NCBI GenBank assembly: GCA_034670405.1
Contig: JAXDDX010000034.1
Span: forward strand, 1,475,501-1,539,500
Direction of reading: 5' to 3'
Source: Hoplostethus atlanticus
Lineage: Eukaryota; Chordata; Actinopteri; Trachichthyiformes; Trachichthyidae
Length of the DNA stretch: 64,000 nucleotides
In this document: one piece after another, positions 14,201-47,876 of the stretch
How the letters are laid out: every line of letters starts with the position of its first letter
How positions within the stretch are numbered: the first letter of the stretch is position 1
The notes under the pieces: model-generated
Told to the model about the DNA's origin: nothing
What the model saw: the letters and a program-made list of their open reading frames with translations, nothing else
Databases searched by the model: none
Program-made: the position numbers and the translations under genes

Positions 14201-16027
14201 CCTAGAGGCTACTGAGTGAGTAGGTCAATTTGAGAAAACACTCCTGATGTTTTGTTACTTAAAAGTTGTGGATTTATGACGTTCATCCACTTACAACTAC
14301 ATCGGCAGGTCTTTTGCGAAGCGTTCACCTAGAAGCTACTGAGTGAGTAGGTCAATTTGAGAAAATACTCCTGATGTTTTGTGGGTTTTAATGGCGGTTC
14401 CTTCCAGAGTTGTTGGGCCTACAACATGCATGATTTTTATCTCGGAATTGTATTTCAAAACCTGAATCAATCCACGCTTGGTAGCAAGAGGAATTGGCCA
14501 AAATCGCACATTTACAGCTTCCTGAAGGCCTTTCCAGGGCTCGGTGTTGTTCACTTTTTGAACTCCTGCTGGGATCTATATGACATGCTGAGAGACGTGT
14601 GGTGCTTATCCTTTTACAGCCATTTATACAATGCAGGGTAAAGCAACTGAAGGAAAGTGTGTTGCTTTTGGGAATCGTTTTATAACCCAGTATTAGACAC
14701 ACGAAGCAAACGAAAACGTGAATCCTTGAATCCACCTTTTCACTGAGCTGTTATGAAAGCGTTTTCTGTTCTGTCACAATAGCTGTGTTGTGTGTCCCCC
14801 CCCCCCCCCCCCCACACACACACACAAAGAAACACATCTATACGTATCTAACAGTTTGTTCCTGCTTCCCACAGGTCCCACATAGCTGCAGTCCCCACCA
14901 GCTCAGTCAGTGGTCTGGAGGGTTTTAAAGCGTACACGGTCTTCCAAGAGATTGAGAAAAAACTGCAGGAGGTGAAGCAACACCCATTCACTATTTTTGT
15001 TTCTGAGCTTAGGGAATCCAAACGCCTGCTTCAAAGGAAATACATCTAAGTCGATTTTCTTTATTCCCCCGAAACTTCCTTTCCGTCTAATGATCATTCC
15101 ATACTAGGCAAGGTTAGCCGTAGGCTAGCGATAGATGTTTGTACATGCGGTGCATATACAGATGTCTGTCAGAGGATATTAGAGGTGATTAGAGACGAGG
15201 GAAGCGGCACCAAGCCTACTCTTTCCATCGCCGTAGCCCATTGTCTTCTGTTTTTAATTTCTTCTGTCTAATTTGTAAATGACTTAACATTTCAGAAAGC
15301 ACTCCTGATATTTTGTTACTTAAAAGTTGTGGATTTATCAACCTTCTGACGTTCATCCACTTACAACTACCTCAGCAGGTCTTTTGCGCAGCTTATGATA
15401 GCCTGAATGGATACAAATATACAAGTCACATTTTCACAGAAAAAGGAAGCTAGCTAAATTGGAGCAGAGATCCAACAGAAACATCTAGTAACAAGGTGTT
15501 GTATCACAAGGCAAAATAGTACTGCTTTGTCGTTTTGCTGTTTTGGTGTGAGAATGAAATGTGTTCGAGTCAAAGTCAGTTTTTGAAGGAAAACTCTGGT
15601 TGGTATTAATCAACAACCCTTTTAAACCCCTGCAGATATATTATGGTCATTTTGTGCTAGGGGAGTAAAACTCTTACTAAATGCACCTTTAAGTAATTTG
15701 ATTGACGTTTCCCAGTACTGCAAGGTGTTCGAGCAGCAGGACCCACCTGATTGAATTGGTACGACGGCACTCTGAACACGGGGAGTGACGCATTTCTTTT
15801 AACGTTTTTCTCAAATCACGACTATAAGAAAGCATCACAGAGCTCGTACAGTCTACCTGTTCTGTTCACAACAATGTAAGTCTATGTAACCACGAAATAA
15901 CACGCTCACCTGGGGCTGCCAATGTTTTTCATTGCCTTGATGTGTCCTTCACTAAATGTGCTCCAAATATAGGTTCACAAAAAGGTCACATACCTATTAT
16001 GGAGCTTATTCTGCCTGCAGATGTCAT

Positions 16028-16062
<35 letters not shown>

Positions 16063-18348
16063 AATGATGATGATGAAGACATGATTAGCTCTAAAATTAG
16101 CTGTAAAATGAATAAAAGCGATTAGGGTGGAGATTTTGTTTTCCTATGGATGGATTCAGTATTGATTTGGAACGTGTGCTCAGTAGCGCCTGTTGACCAG
16201 CACTCGATGACAAGGATTATTCCATGACACTCTCATCTCTTTTTGTCTTTGCAGGAAGGAGAGCAGTTTGTGAAGAAGATTGGAGGAGTGTTTGCGTTCA
16301 AAGTGAAGCATGTGCCAGATGGGAAGGAAGGGCTTTGGATCGTGGATGTGAAAAATGGCAAAGGTTCTGTCACCAATGACCCAGGTGTGCTTCTAAACTG
16401 AGTTGTTCAGCTGTGCATTGACGTGGGTTTTTTTCTAGGTCAAATTATGTTGCTAGACTTTATAAGGAACCTGTAATACACCAATGTATTACTTTTTTCC
16501 CAAACACACAAATAAACACACATACTAGGAAGTCTGAGTGACCTGAAATGTTGAGAACGCTTTTGCCCCAGAAGCAATTTTGCCCAAGTGGGTGAATTAT
16601 GTAACAAGCCCGACATCCTGTTTTTAAAAAGTCCTTTTCATTTTAATAGAAGAAAGTACGTAAGACCGCAAACAAACCAAAAAAAGGATATTGAAATTAT
16701 TTGCAGCACAAGATGGCTTTTTTTGGATGATCGAGTAAAAAAACCAAATACGTTGACCTTTTTATTTTTGTCTTTTGTATGATACATTTTTGTATTTTAA
16801 TTAGATTCTTCTGTTTGATTTGAGTCATTCAAGCAGCGTGGAGTCACTTATCTCAACCATTATTATGTGTTCCAACGGCACAGATCGCTGCGGTCCTGCT
16901 AGTTTCAAATCATCAGCACAGTTTGAGTTGGCCAAAAAGGCAGCAGCATCTGTAGGCTTGATGCAGAAGTCATGCCTATTGTTCATGAAGATCAAAACAG
17001 TTGTATTTTGCTTTGAGGAGTGGGAGATGGCTTTATCCTATTGGCCTTCTGATGTATTTTTCTTGTAATTTCCTCAGTATGGCATAATAGATTTAATAGA
17101 ATTATTTTTTTTTTAAATTGTGTCTGCAGCAACAGCAAATATTAATGTCATTTCCTGATACATTCATTCATTTAATGTGTTTATCTGAAGGCATGAAATT
17201 GCTTTTCATTTTTCCCCCTTAGATAAAAAGGCGGACTGTACCATTGCCATGGGCGACGAGGACCTTGTGGCTTTGATGACGGGAAAGCTGAACCCACAGA
17301 CGGTGTGTATGTAGAAGATGTGGTTAGATGTCATTACAAATTAAATGACACCTGTAGAATCAATATCGGCCTTTTTTAAAAATATTATATTGTAGAGAAC
17401 TTTATTTCCCTTTAAGGATAACTTTAAGTAGCTTCAAAGTTAATGAAAAAAAACAACATTATCTGAATCTTAGGTCAGGGTCATGCACATCAAAGATCAA
17501 CTGTCTGGAAACAATGTGGAAATGCTCTTAAATATGGAGACTAGCAGGTCTAACAGGCGTTGATAATCAGTAGCATATTAGCACAATAAGTTCATCGGCT
17601 GTCACCTGTGCTACCACTCAGAAAAGGGCAATGGTAGTCTGACTCCATAACGGCCATCACTGCCACAATCAATTTATGAGTGAATTCAACAGGCTGACAG
17701 TTTTGTGTCAAATGCAGTTACTGCTGTGCTTTATGGATAATGCTATGAACATAGTCACTCTATAATAGAGTTTGACCCTTTTGTGTCAGGGCGACTACAA
17801 AGGAGTGTCATTCATTCACCAATTCTGAGCAGGAGAATCTTGTTTGCCTGATGTCAAGCTGTTGCCCTGCCTGGAGCACATGTCCCCGTTTTCAATAGGT
17901 CCCCCTATTAATCCTGCAACTGAACCCTCTAAACCCCCTGACTCTGGTGCTCTTGGCAGGGCATGAGGATGTGGGGAGCTGGATAACAACCCACCTACAG
18001 CGCTGCCAGAAGCTAACATGGTCCCACGCAGCCACAGCAAAAAAAAAAAAAAAATCTCTTGGGGCTCTGAAATAGAGTTGTACCATAGAGGTCTACTGTA
18101 TGGCTTCATTGCACTCAAGGTTTCCAAAAACCAAAACATGTTTCAGACCATCCTCATTTTCAATGTGAATTCCTACGTCCTGTATGTTTTTTTTTCTTTC
18201 TCTGACTGTGGTTTATGTTTCTCTCGGTCCTCCTCCACCCATGTCTCCTCAGGCGTTCTTCCAGGGGAAGCTTAAGATCACCGGGAACATGGGCATGGCG
18301 ATGAAGCTGCAGAGCCTCCAGATGACACCAGGCAAGGCCAAGCTGTGA
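931..18348 (+). CDS. scp2: Sterol carrier protein 2 / SCPx, 3-ketoacyl-CoA thiolase plus SCP2 domain; 5' part outside the window
   Basis: SCPx is a peroxisomal thiolase for branched-chain and bile-acid intermediates fused to a lipid-transfer SCP2 domain. Thirteen exons splice in frame with GT/AG sites: 931-1062, 5907-5971, 6221-6347, 6513-6576, 6815-6901, 7170-7320, 8248-8395, 8618-8725, 13162-13315, 14875-14971, 16255-16384, 17223-17302 and 18253-18348. They give about 479 residues, matching human SCPx (547) from Gly-68 on, so three upstream exons lie outside. Thiolase motifs seen are [10 protein letters not shown] with the nucleophilic Cys codon at 1011, ELHDCF with its His at 8335, and GHPLGATG with its His at 8707. 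The last five exons carry the SCP2 fold ([32 protein letters not shown]). The protein ends in AKL, a type 1 peroxisomal targeting signal. Family and exon structure are very sure; which teleost paralogue (a or b) cannot be told. Confidence 0.96.
1230..3018 (-). pseudogene. Retroviral pol fossil: reverse transcriptase and RNase H
   Basis: The - strand encodes the RT palm and fingers in the order expected for class I retroviruses, including the [16 protein letters not shown] active-site block. The connection region follows, then RNase H with [11 protein letters not shown] and [11 protein letters not shown], where the conserved acidic residues lie. The sequence is decayed and not an intact gene. 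It belongs to the 1124-5647 element. Confidence 0.85.
4984..5647 (-). repeat. LTR of the scp2-intron endogenous retrovirus
   Basis: About 664 bp with TGTGGT/ACCACA edges. Read on the - strand it carries an AATAAA signal (5038-5033). Just inside it, around 4961-4977 on the - strand, TGGCATCACGAACAGG sits where a primer-binding site would be; I could not assign a tRNA. The edge facing the interior starts with the same 13 bases as the far end of the element at 1124, which supports the boundary call. Confidence 0.65.
7375..7500 (-). repeat. Possible tRNA-derived SINE remnant
   Basis: On the - strand there is AGGTTCGATTCC (about 7475-7464), the form of a tRNA B-box. It is followed by CTGAAACTAGGCTTGATCCA, which I recall as a teleost short-repeat segment. 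It sits in the scp2 intron after exon 7170-7320. No clear A-box was identified, so this is tentative. Confidence 0.3.
8726..13161 (+). other. scp2: Large scp2 intron, site of the putative internal promoter
   Basis: A 4.4-kb stretch without recognisable exons. It holds the (CA)40 tract at 11187-11266, a short GT run near 12787 and pyrimidine-rich sequence around 11350-11510. No transposon protein was recognised. By analogy with mammals, a promoter for pro-SCP2 may lie here, but I see no specific motif that proves it. Confidence 0.5.
11187..11266. repeat. (CA)40 microsatellite
   Basis: Uninterrupted CA dinucleotide tract of 80 bases within the large scp2 intron. Confidence 0.95.
13293..18348 (+). 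CDS. scp2: Predicted short isoform pro-SCP2 (lipid-transfer domain alone)
   Basis: In mammals an internal promoter makes a short pro-SCP2 of 143 residues beginning MGFPEA, whose leader is cleaved in the peroxisome. The same Met is present here: ATG at 13293 opens [18 protein letters not shown], and the remaining exons give 141 residues ending in AKL. The start lies near the 3' end of exon 13162-13315, as in human. The upstream 4.4-kb intron (8726-13161) is where an internal promoter would sit. That the isoform is made in this fish is inferred from the conserved Met and length; no promoter motif was recognised. Confidence 0.6.
14138..14385. repeat. Tandem duplication in scp2 intron, with a dispersed relative at 15267
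   Basis: A unit of about 125 bp beginning GTTCACCTAGAGGCTACTGA (near 14198) recurs at about 14323 with few changes. The flanking block (TTTGTAAATGACTT through CTTTTGCG) reappears once at about 15267-15400 without the inserted unit. The repeat family was not recognised. Confidence 0.6.
15267..15400. repeat. Second copy of the 14138 repeat block
   Basis: Shares AATTTGTAAATGACTT, AAAGCACTCCTGATATTTTG, the CATCCACTTACAACTAC segment and GCAGGTCTTTTGCG with 14138-14310. It lies in the next scp2 intron. The copies differ by scattered substitutions and one inserted block. Confidence 0.6.
16028..16075. repeat. (ATG)n trinucleotide microsatellite
   Basis: About 16 units of ATG with one interruption (ATAATG), in the scp2 intron before exon 16255-16384. 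Confidence 0.9.
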
Positions 18349-18924
18349 AGCTCTCATCAGCACCGCTCTAATTTGTTCTCCCTCCTTCTACTAACCCGGT
18401 CTTCTTTCTACCCTGTCTTTTTAGCTACCTTTTGTCATTCACTTTCTTTGCCTTAAATTCATTTTTAGTCCATTTTCCTCTAAACCGCCTCATACGTTTT
18501 CGTCCTCTGAGCCACAGTTTTGGAGAGAATTTGTTGAAAAATGAACTCTTCCCCTCGACATTGTGACGTTGCTGATTGATGAGCTCTCTGAATGCTCTGC
18601 TAATGTGCTCCATCATGACTGTGGCCCCTAAAGTTTGATTCCAGATGCTGATTTGATAGCAAGGCACAGCACATAGAGGACCTGAGCCCTGATCATCTTA
18701 AAGTCTGAACTAATCTGACCCAATGTGTCCTTTACCACAGAGACTGTGTATTTTGTTGCTGTGGCTTGGTAGTGACTTGCTAATATATATTTAACGATAC
18801 TGTAGTTAAAACTCTCAATATGTGCCCATTTTCTGTCAAAAGCTATTTTGATAAATCATGTTGTATAGGATACATTATATATACTGTAGTATGGGACTGA
18901 TGGAAATAATTTTTACTAAATAAA
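18349..18924 (+). other. scp2: scp2 3' UTR with poly(A) signal
   Basis: Sequence after the scp2 stop is non-coding and AT-rich. AATAAA at 18919-18924 is the first canonical poly(A) signal and would give a UTR of roughly 600 bases. Further possible signals lie near 19242 and 19321, so longer transcripts are possible. Confidence 0.6.
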
Positions 18925-19454
18925 TCATTCACTGACAAGAAAATACTGAGAGAATTGTTTTCTCTTAAAGCCTTAAATCAGAAATACCCAATTGTTCATA
19001 ACTTGTCAAATGTTCTACTACTCATAGTGGGAGGGGGATTGATCGTTGGAGATATTTTGTGTGTGTGTGTGAGATAGAGAGAGAGAGAGAGTGTGGGAGA
19101 TAGTACATAGCGGGGAGGGCGAGGGGTGGATAATTGTTAACTTTGTGTTTGCCTAAAAAAGACTCTAGAGAATCAGTTTTGTTCACCAAATACAACAGAT
19201 GCACAAGAAATGTGGCCTGGTTGGTTGATGTTGACATCGCAGAATAAACTGTGACAGGAGCTCACATGGTGCAGACAAGACTGCTGGTTGTACGTACTCA
19301 TAGTATTTGAACCTCTTGATGAATAAAACACCTACATGCCTGAAATTCAACGTTTCCTGTTCAGATTGACTGTTTACTGTTGCAGTTGACAGTAATAACC
19401 AACATGATTGAACATGGACACGAAGGACATTGTATTTGTATTGTATTTATAGCT

Positions 19455-19860
19455 AGTATTGGTTGGTCTCTTGGTCTGTCCCAAAAGATTTAAAAAGAAA
19501 TTGGTTTTCATCGTCTATATTGATAGCATGTCAGACTCAGGAGAGTTTCCTATCAATTTATTGTCATTTCCTGATTGGCTGTATTGATCCCGAAGTCTCA
19601 TTGAGATGTGTGATGCCTTGTTGGTCTGGAGAGAATGTCCTATCAATTGGTGATGCCATTTAAGACCCTCCTCCTTTCCCTGATTGGCTAATTTGTCACT
19701 GTCTGTTAGTCCATCCCAGAAATTTGCAAAAGATTCAGATGTTTTTCATCTATATCTATTTATTCAAAAGTCACACTGACATGAGGTTTGTCAGACTCGG
19801 AGATTCTTATTGATTGGTGATGTCATTTAAGACTTTGTTATTTATGAGTTTTTAAGGCTT
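19455..19860. repeat. Diverged tandem duplication
   Basis: Segments near 19505-19610 and 19740-19850 share TTTTCATC-TCTATAT, TGTCAGACTC-GGAGA and ATTG-TGATG-CATTTAAGAC in the same order. A partial third copy lies near 19625-19675. The copies are heavily diverged, so the duplication is old. No family recognised. Confidence 0.45.
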
Positions 19861-20960
19861 TACACTGAACACTTGATAAAACATTTACTGTCTTGCAAAG
19901 GTAGAGGACCTAAAGTGCTGTTAAGATGGGTTCTTGTTTCAACTTCACTGATACAAGATGTTAAGCCAACTAATTCAAACAAACACTCTCTGTGGAACTT
20001 TTTGTCTGGATGAAAGTGTAAAGCTCTGACATTCAGATATATGTACTAATCTCTACCTCAAACCCAAACCTAATACACACATGCAGCATCAAACCTTGTG
20101 TGTTGCAACTGGAAAGAAATAGAAGCAAAAGGGTGAAAGTATCAAAACGGCAATGCAGGGGAGGAGTAGTTTCATAGAGCCGAGTAGGTCCATCCAAACC
20201 AAAACACTGTCTTTGTGGGGTGTTTTCTATAATAATATAATAATAATAATAATAATAATATAATTTCTATAATTCCAACAAATGGACTTCAGCTCGTCGG
20301 GTGATTTGAGAGATTCCCTCTATTGTTGTTGCCGTTGTCTCCCCCGTTCTGCCCTATTTCCCTCTTTCTCCAGTTGTTGTTTTTTCCTCCATTTGTCTAT
20401 TTATTTTGGAGTTGATCCAGACCTGTCCCTGTTGGTTTCCCCCACCAGCCCACACCTTCTGCCAGATCCAGCCTGTGTTCCTAATCGCTCCTATCCACCC
20501 GACCTGCCCATCCCACCCCTCCGCCTGCCGGGTGACCGTGCCAACTGGTGGCATTTAGCAGATGCACGAGCTGCGTGGCTGGCCTGTCTCACTGACTGTC
20601 AGTAGTGGATTTATGTCTCCTTAAGAGATATACTGTCAGTACCGAGGTGGGAGGAGGGGGAGGTCACGTGAGTCAGACTGGCATTAGCGGAGGATCTGAC
20701 GAATAAGCTGGGAAGCGCACATCAGCGGACCTCCTGCTGTTAGCCGTGGGTAAATTCACACCATGGAGAGACATGAATGCACATGTTGAATTATGTCCAT
20801 TTTGTGTCTTTGAGGTGGAGATCATTTGTAGGAGATGAATGTACTGACCTGTTCAACTCATGTTTGTGTTCTTGCCAACATTTGTTTGTGTTGGTTTTTC
20901 TACAGAAGGCAGACACGGGTAGGACATTCAACACAATATTTGAAAGTCATGGTTTCCAGG

Positions 20961-21064
20961 CCAATGGCGACTAGTTGTTCTCTTGCCTACCTACGTTGAT
21001 GCACTTATTGTAAGTCGCTTTGGTCGCTTTTGTCTGCTAAATGCCTGGAATGGAGTGGAATGGA
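20961..21064 (+). mobile_element. LINE-2 3' tail fragment
   Basis: Carries GACTAGTTGTTCTCTTGCCT and the hallmark GCACTTATTGTAAGTCGCTT followed by a degraded GTCTGCTAAATG tail. It aligns with the two longer copies at 22903 and 30973. Only the extreme 3' end remains. Confidence 0.65.
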
Positions 21065-21597
21065 AATTGACCTCCAGTGTCACTAATAACAATTCACAAT
21101 AACACCTACTCCCAAAGTCAGTTCATGAAACATGGTGCGTTTTTAAAATGGAGCCATTGATGACAATGAAAAGGCCTCTTTCTATTTAAGCTTAATCCAT
21201 AGAGGCTAATGGCCTGAAGACAGATCCTTCCTGAATTATAAGGTCACTATCCAGAAGATGTTCTTTACCTTTTGACACCCAAGCATGTTTAATATGTGCT
21301 TCACTACTTTTACTAATGGAGGATTCTTGTTCTCTTGCATTCACGCCGCCGGCTCCTGCATTCACGCCGCCAGCCTCTCACACTGGCGCATCCCTCTCGC
21401 TCACACATCCACACACAGGTTAAAAAGGCCCGGCTGCAATCAGCTTTAATTGGCCGCAGCCGCTGAGACCAGCCGAACCTACCACCCTCCCTCCCCCCAG
21501 TCCGCCACAGGCGGCCTCCTTGGAGAAGTTGCTTCGGTTTTCTCGTCTTTCTGCAGCGAATTAGGTTAGTTTTAAACATTATTTCGCATTAAAATCA

Positions 21598-21672
21598 ACT
21601 TGCCCGAGCGGACAAGCCTTCAGAAATGGTAGCCAGCCCGACTTGATGAGTAGACAGCCTCGGGCAAGCGGG
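21598..21672. repeat. Short inverted repeat, MITE-like
   Basis: ACTTGCCCGAGCG near 21598 faces CCTCGGGCAAGCG near 21658 in inverted orientation, spanning about 75 bp. No clear target duplication was found; tentative. Confidence 0.3.
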
Positions 21673-22902
21673 CTATAGGGAATGTCGAGCCCTGCGGTTG
21701 TACTCCGAAGTGAATCACTGAGAATACATGCTCAGTCAACCAATGCTGGATAAATAAAGGTTAAAAAGAACTCCTATATACCGCTAAATGAAGAGAAAAA
21801 AACAGAAAGGGCAAGGCTTAGCTTTTCATTTTCTCACATTGGCCAAATTGCCATTTACCATGGTCCTTCATTCCTGAATTACACATATACTGTATGTGAT
21901 ATACCGCGCAAATTACCTTGAAAACATGAAATTGCCTTGTGTAGCACATAATAAATGTGCTCTATACCCTGTCCTTTTAAGCATCTCTCCTGATCATTAA
22001 GTCAGTGGTTTGACAGTTGCACACAATTCATTCATTTGTGCACCAAGGTTGCCTTGGTGATGGTGGCATCCTGACCCCCCACAACTCAGTTTGCCTCTCC
22101 GTTTGCTTGCCCCAAGGCTGCTCCTGTTGTTGTACCAGGCACATTTGCTTTTAAGCCCCTTCACCCGTACCAAAGCATTCTTTGAATCAAAAAAATGGAT
22201 GCAGCATTAAGAAAAATACAAGTAGGGTTTTTGTCCCTTAGCCATTAAGGCTAATAGTATGTTATTGCTGAAATGTATTGCTGATCTTTCACGTGGCTCT
22301 GAGTGGCTGGATATGTGAAAGCCCAGTAAAAGATCTCAATAACCTTTTTATTGTTATGTTAACGCTCCTCTGACAGCTCACCTTACAAAGCACTCACAAA
22401 CTCAACAAAAAACAGCATATTATGTGCATCCTTTTGCTTTTATGATATATTGTTTTCATTTAGATTTTTTTTTTCTTTTTACAGAGGTGGTTACATTTTC
22501 ATAAAATTGGACTACAGTGAAATATTCCTTTGAATTACAAAGACTGAATGGCAGCTCTTGAAAACATACTGTCATGGTAATAAAATCTACATGTTCACTT
22601 TTGAAGTAAATACAAGTACAGCATATATATCATATACATTATGGACAGAGTTCAGAGTATAACCTGTGATTGTTGTGGCTTCGTAGTTGTTCGTCTCGGC
22701 CGTTTTGGCCCATAACACACTGTTCCCGCATGCTTCTCCTTTGGTCATTTAAGGCAAAGAGGGAATACAATGGGGTGTGAAGACAACTTGTATAAAGTTT
22801 TGTGATATAATTCAATGTTTAACACGAGGGGCAAACACTTACCTCTTTGCTCTGATAGTGGCAATGACCATACAGCAGGTATGAGGCACAGTACCCACGT
22901 AG

Positions 22903-23298
22903 ACTTGGGACCACAAGTCTACGCCGCAGGCTGAAAACCCACCTCTTCAGGAAACACTACCCTGACTCTTCCTCTTAGCCTTGCCTATTTGTCGTCAATT
23001 ATGTGTCTGAGCTCTTGTTTATTGGCTCTTGTTCATTTGGTTCACTTAGTTGTCTTAGCTCTTGTTTATTTGATTCTCTTATCTGTCTCATTTGTTTAAG
23101 ATACAGTAGGTTGCTAACTTATTGCACTCTTACCTTAACACTAGTTATGCTCTTAGTTGCTTGTTTAGGAAGGAAATGCACTTACGATTTCTGGTGACTA
23201 GTAGTTTTCTTGCCTACCTATGTTGAATGCACTTATTGTAAGTCGCTTTGGATAAAAGCGTCTGCTAAATGACTGTAATGTAATGTAATGTAATGTAA
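22903..23298 (+). mobile_element. LINE-2 3' end, including the last codons of ORF2
   Basis: The start translates to LRRRLKTHLFRKHYPD, the typical C-terminus of teleost L2 ORF2. A roughly 330-bp 3' UTR follows, then GTAAGTCGCTTTGGATAAAA and GCGTCTGCTAAATGACTG, ending in an (ATGTA)n tail at 23298. It is truncated at its 5' side, as usual for LINE insertions. The copy at 30973 shares the UTR closely. Confidence 0.8.
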
Positions 23299-23427
23299 GG
23301 CAGAGAAGTGCAGGGAAAGATGGATGAATGAATGCTTCACTTCCAGAAAATTTGAATTGGGAAAGCAAAACATGTTCCTTTTTTGTGAATGTGAACCAAA
23401 TATCTGTGCGTGTTTGTTAATATGTTG

Positions 23428-23769
23428 GGTAACACTTTATTTGAAGGGGTGTGCATAACACTGTCATGACACTGTCATAACCATGACATGACACCTGTCA
23501 TAACCATGACATGACACCTGTCATGACCATGAAGGACGCTTCATGAATGTTTATGACTGTTGTCATTAAGTGTCATTCTGTAAAGACATCTCAAACAATG
23601 TCAACTTTGCATTAACAATGACATAATTTACCAAATGACACTTAATGACAACAGTCATAAACATTCATGAAGCGGTTAGGGTTAGGGTTATGGTCATGAC
23701 AGGTGTCATGTCATGGTTATGACAGTGTCATGACAGTCTTATGCACACCCCTTCAAATAAAGTGTTACC
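23428..23769. mobile_element. Foldback hAT-type MITE, intact ends and 8-bp target duplication
   Basis: A 342-bp non-autonomous element. Both ends begin GGTAACACTTTATTTGAAGG and match for at least 31 bases in inverted orientation; much of the interior is also palindromic (TCATGAC/GTCATGA blocks). It is flanked by ATATGTTG at 23420-23427 and 23770-23777. An 8-bp duplication is the hallmark of hAT transposition, although the GGTAAC terminus is not a classic hAT end. The right arm holds a GGTTAGGGTTAGGG run. It encodes no protein and would need a transposase in trans. Confidence 0.85.
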
Positions 23770-24507
23770 ATATGTTGTCTTAATAAAAGGTTAAAATGTT
23801 CTTGTTATAGTGTAATTATACCTTGTTGTGTCCCGGTTTTGTCTCTACATTGTGGACGATGCTTAAAGTATGCTACAAAAGCGGCAACACCATGCCTTTA
23901 TATGTCAAAGCCCCATATAGGGGATTCCAGGCAACGTGTTTCAGAAGAGAAGAAGAGAATGAGCAAAAAAAAGGAAGAAAACCCCCAAACCCAAGTGATA
24001 AAAACAAACACGTACAGATCAGAATGAATAGAAAGAGATATGAGGGTGCTTCCTGTTTGTTTTTCCCCCGCCGTCTTAATTTAATATGAGCTCGTAATGG
24101 TATCCTCCATTTCTGCACCTGAGCGACAGGCTGGCGCAGATCTGGGAGGACGCTAGCAAACCGTCAAGAGGGTTGACGTCCTCGTGCAACGCAGGTCCAG
24201 CTCTCCACACACGTTGCCTCTCTTCCTGCTGCTTGACACGTGGGACGTCTGTCAGCCACTGCCGGTACCAAATAATACATCGCTGATAAATATGTACACA
24301 CACACACACACAAACATGCACAATCAAATGTGGGGCATTATTTAGGTTTAAGTAGAAAACTGTCTTTTCTTCCTGCGTCGTCCGCATCCATTCACTCTGG
24401 ACCCAGTTTGTGCACTTAAGTCACCTCAGCCCTCCAGTTCGTCTCCCTCTCCCGCCTGCCCTGCAGTTGAGGATGCATCAGTAGCTTGTTGTTAGGGCAT
24501 ATTTCTT

Positions 24508-47052
<22,545 letters not shown>

Positions 47053-47082
47053 CCTCCTCCTCCTCCTCCTCCTCCTCCTCCT
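47053..47082 (-). repeat. (AGG)10 tract abutting the slc1a7 start codon
   Basis: Ten AGG units on the transcript strand run directly into the ATG at 47052. If read in frame they would be ten arginines, but no in-frame ATG was seen in the 60 bases upstream, so the tract is taken as 5' UTR. It also supplies the A at -3 of the start context. Confidence 0.85.
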
Positions 47083-47810
47083 GCTTGGTCTTGGTCCTGG
47101 TCCTGACAGCAACCTCCTCAGAGAAAACCACCGGAGCAGCCCCCCCTCCCCACCTATTCAGCCATATAGAGCCGGCTCACAGCCAACAGCCAGCACACTG
47201 GAGGGAAGAGCAGGGGAGTGGAAAGCAGCAGCCAGGGAGAGATCGATGGATGCGGAGAACAGGTGATGGAAGGAGAAGGTAGAATAGATAGATGAGACAG
47301 ATTGAAAAAAAAAAAAAAAATAGAGCGAGAGAGAGAAAAATGGATGGCGTTTGACGGTCAGCGGTTCGGGGCGTTGGGGGGGTGGTGGAAAAGAAGATAA
47401 AAGAGGCCAGAGGTAGTCGTCCAAAGATAAAGCACTTCAGGAGTTTCTCTGTTCCTCCTCCGAGCTGCTTCCTTGGTTATTCCACACGGGACTAAGAGCA
47501 CCACACACTCTCTCTCCCTCTCTCCCTCCGTCTGCCTCCCCTCCTCACATTCCCGCGGGCGGCCAATAGGGGGCTCTGCGACAGCTGGCGGTATTGTCAT
47601 CAGGGTTAATACTACCGATCCTATTAGGCCACGCTGCATGAGCTGAGATCTAAGGCTGGATTAGAGAGCTCTCTGAACAATTGGACAGCGGATTGTTCCA
47701 GACCACCAAAAAAAAAAAAAAAAGAAAAACAAATTGCAGAACGAGAGACACAGACAGGGTTGCCGTTACATTCAAGATGAGTTATTGACTTCAGGTACAC
47801 ATGGATTACA
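47083..47810 (-). promoter_or_regulatory. slc1a7: Probable slc1a7 5' UTR and promoter region
   Basis: This is the immediate 5' flank of slc1a7. Features seen are a CCAAT box on the + strand near 47564, a CAGCTG E-box near 47582, GC-rich sequence around 47540, an A-run near 47306 and two GGATTA motifs (47658-47663, 47803-47808). GGATTA is the core bound by CRX/OTX factors in photoreceptors and bipolar cells, where EAAT5 is expressed. Such six-base motifs are frequent by chance and no start site can be fixed. Confidence 0.35.
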
Positions 47811-47829
47811 GCCACAGGAACATATTGAA

Positions 47830-47830
<1 letters not shown>

Positions 47831-47875
<45 letters not shown>
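47831..47875. repeat. (AC)n microsatellite
   Basis: 45-base AC tract upstream of slc1a7. Confidence 0.95.

Positions 47876-47876
<1 letters not shown>

Larger units (their letters stand above)
18925..24507. other. Intergenic region between the convergent scp2 and slc1a7 genes
   Basis: This 5.6-kb stretch has no recognisable protein-coding gene. It holds a diverged tandem duplication (19455-19860), an AATAAT-rich tract (20230-20264), two LINE-2 tails, a small inverted repeat near 21598 and a hAT MITE. PODN, which lies between SCP2 and SLC1A7 in human, was not recognised here. The slc1a7 3' UTR must start at its high end; no canonical AATAAA was found close to the stop on the - strand. Confidence 0.6.

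Noticed and set aside
14388-14735. Possible THAP-like or transposase fragment in the scp2 intron
   Set aside because: No consistent zinc-ligand spacing or catalytic motif on either strand.
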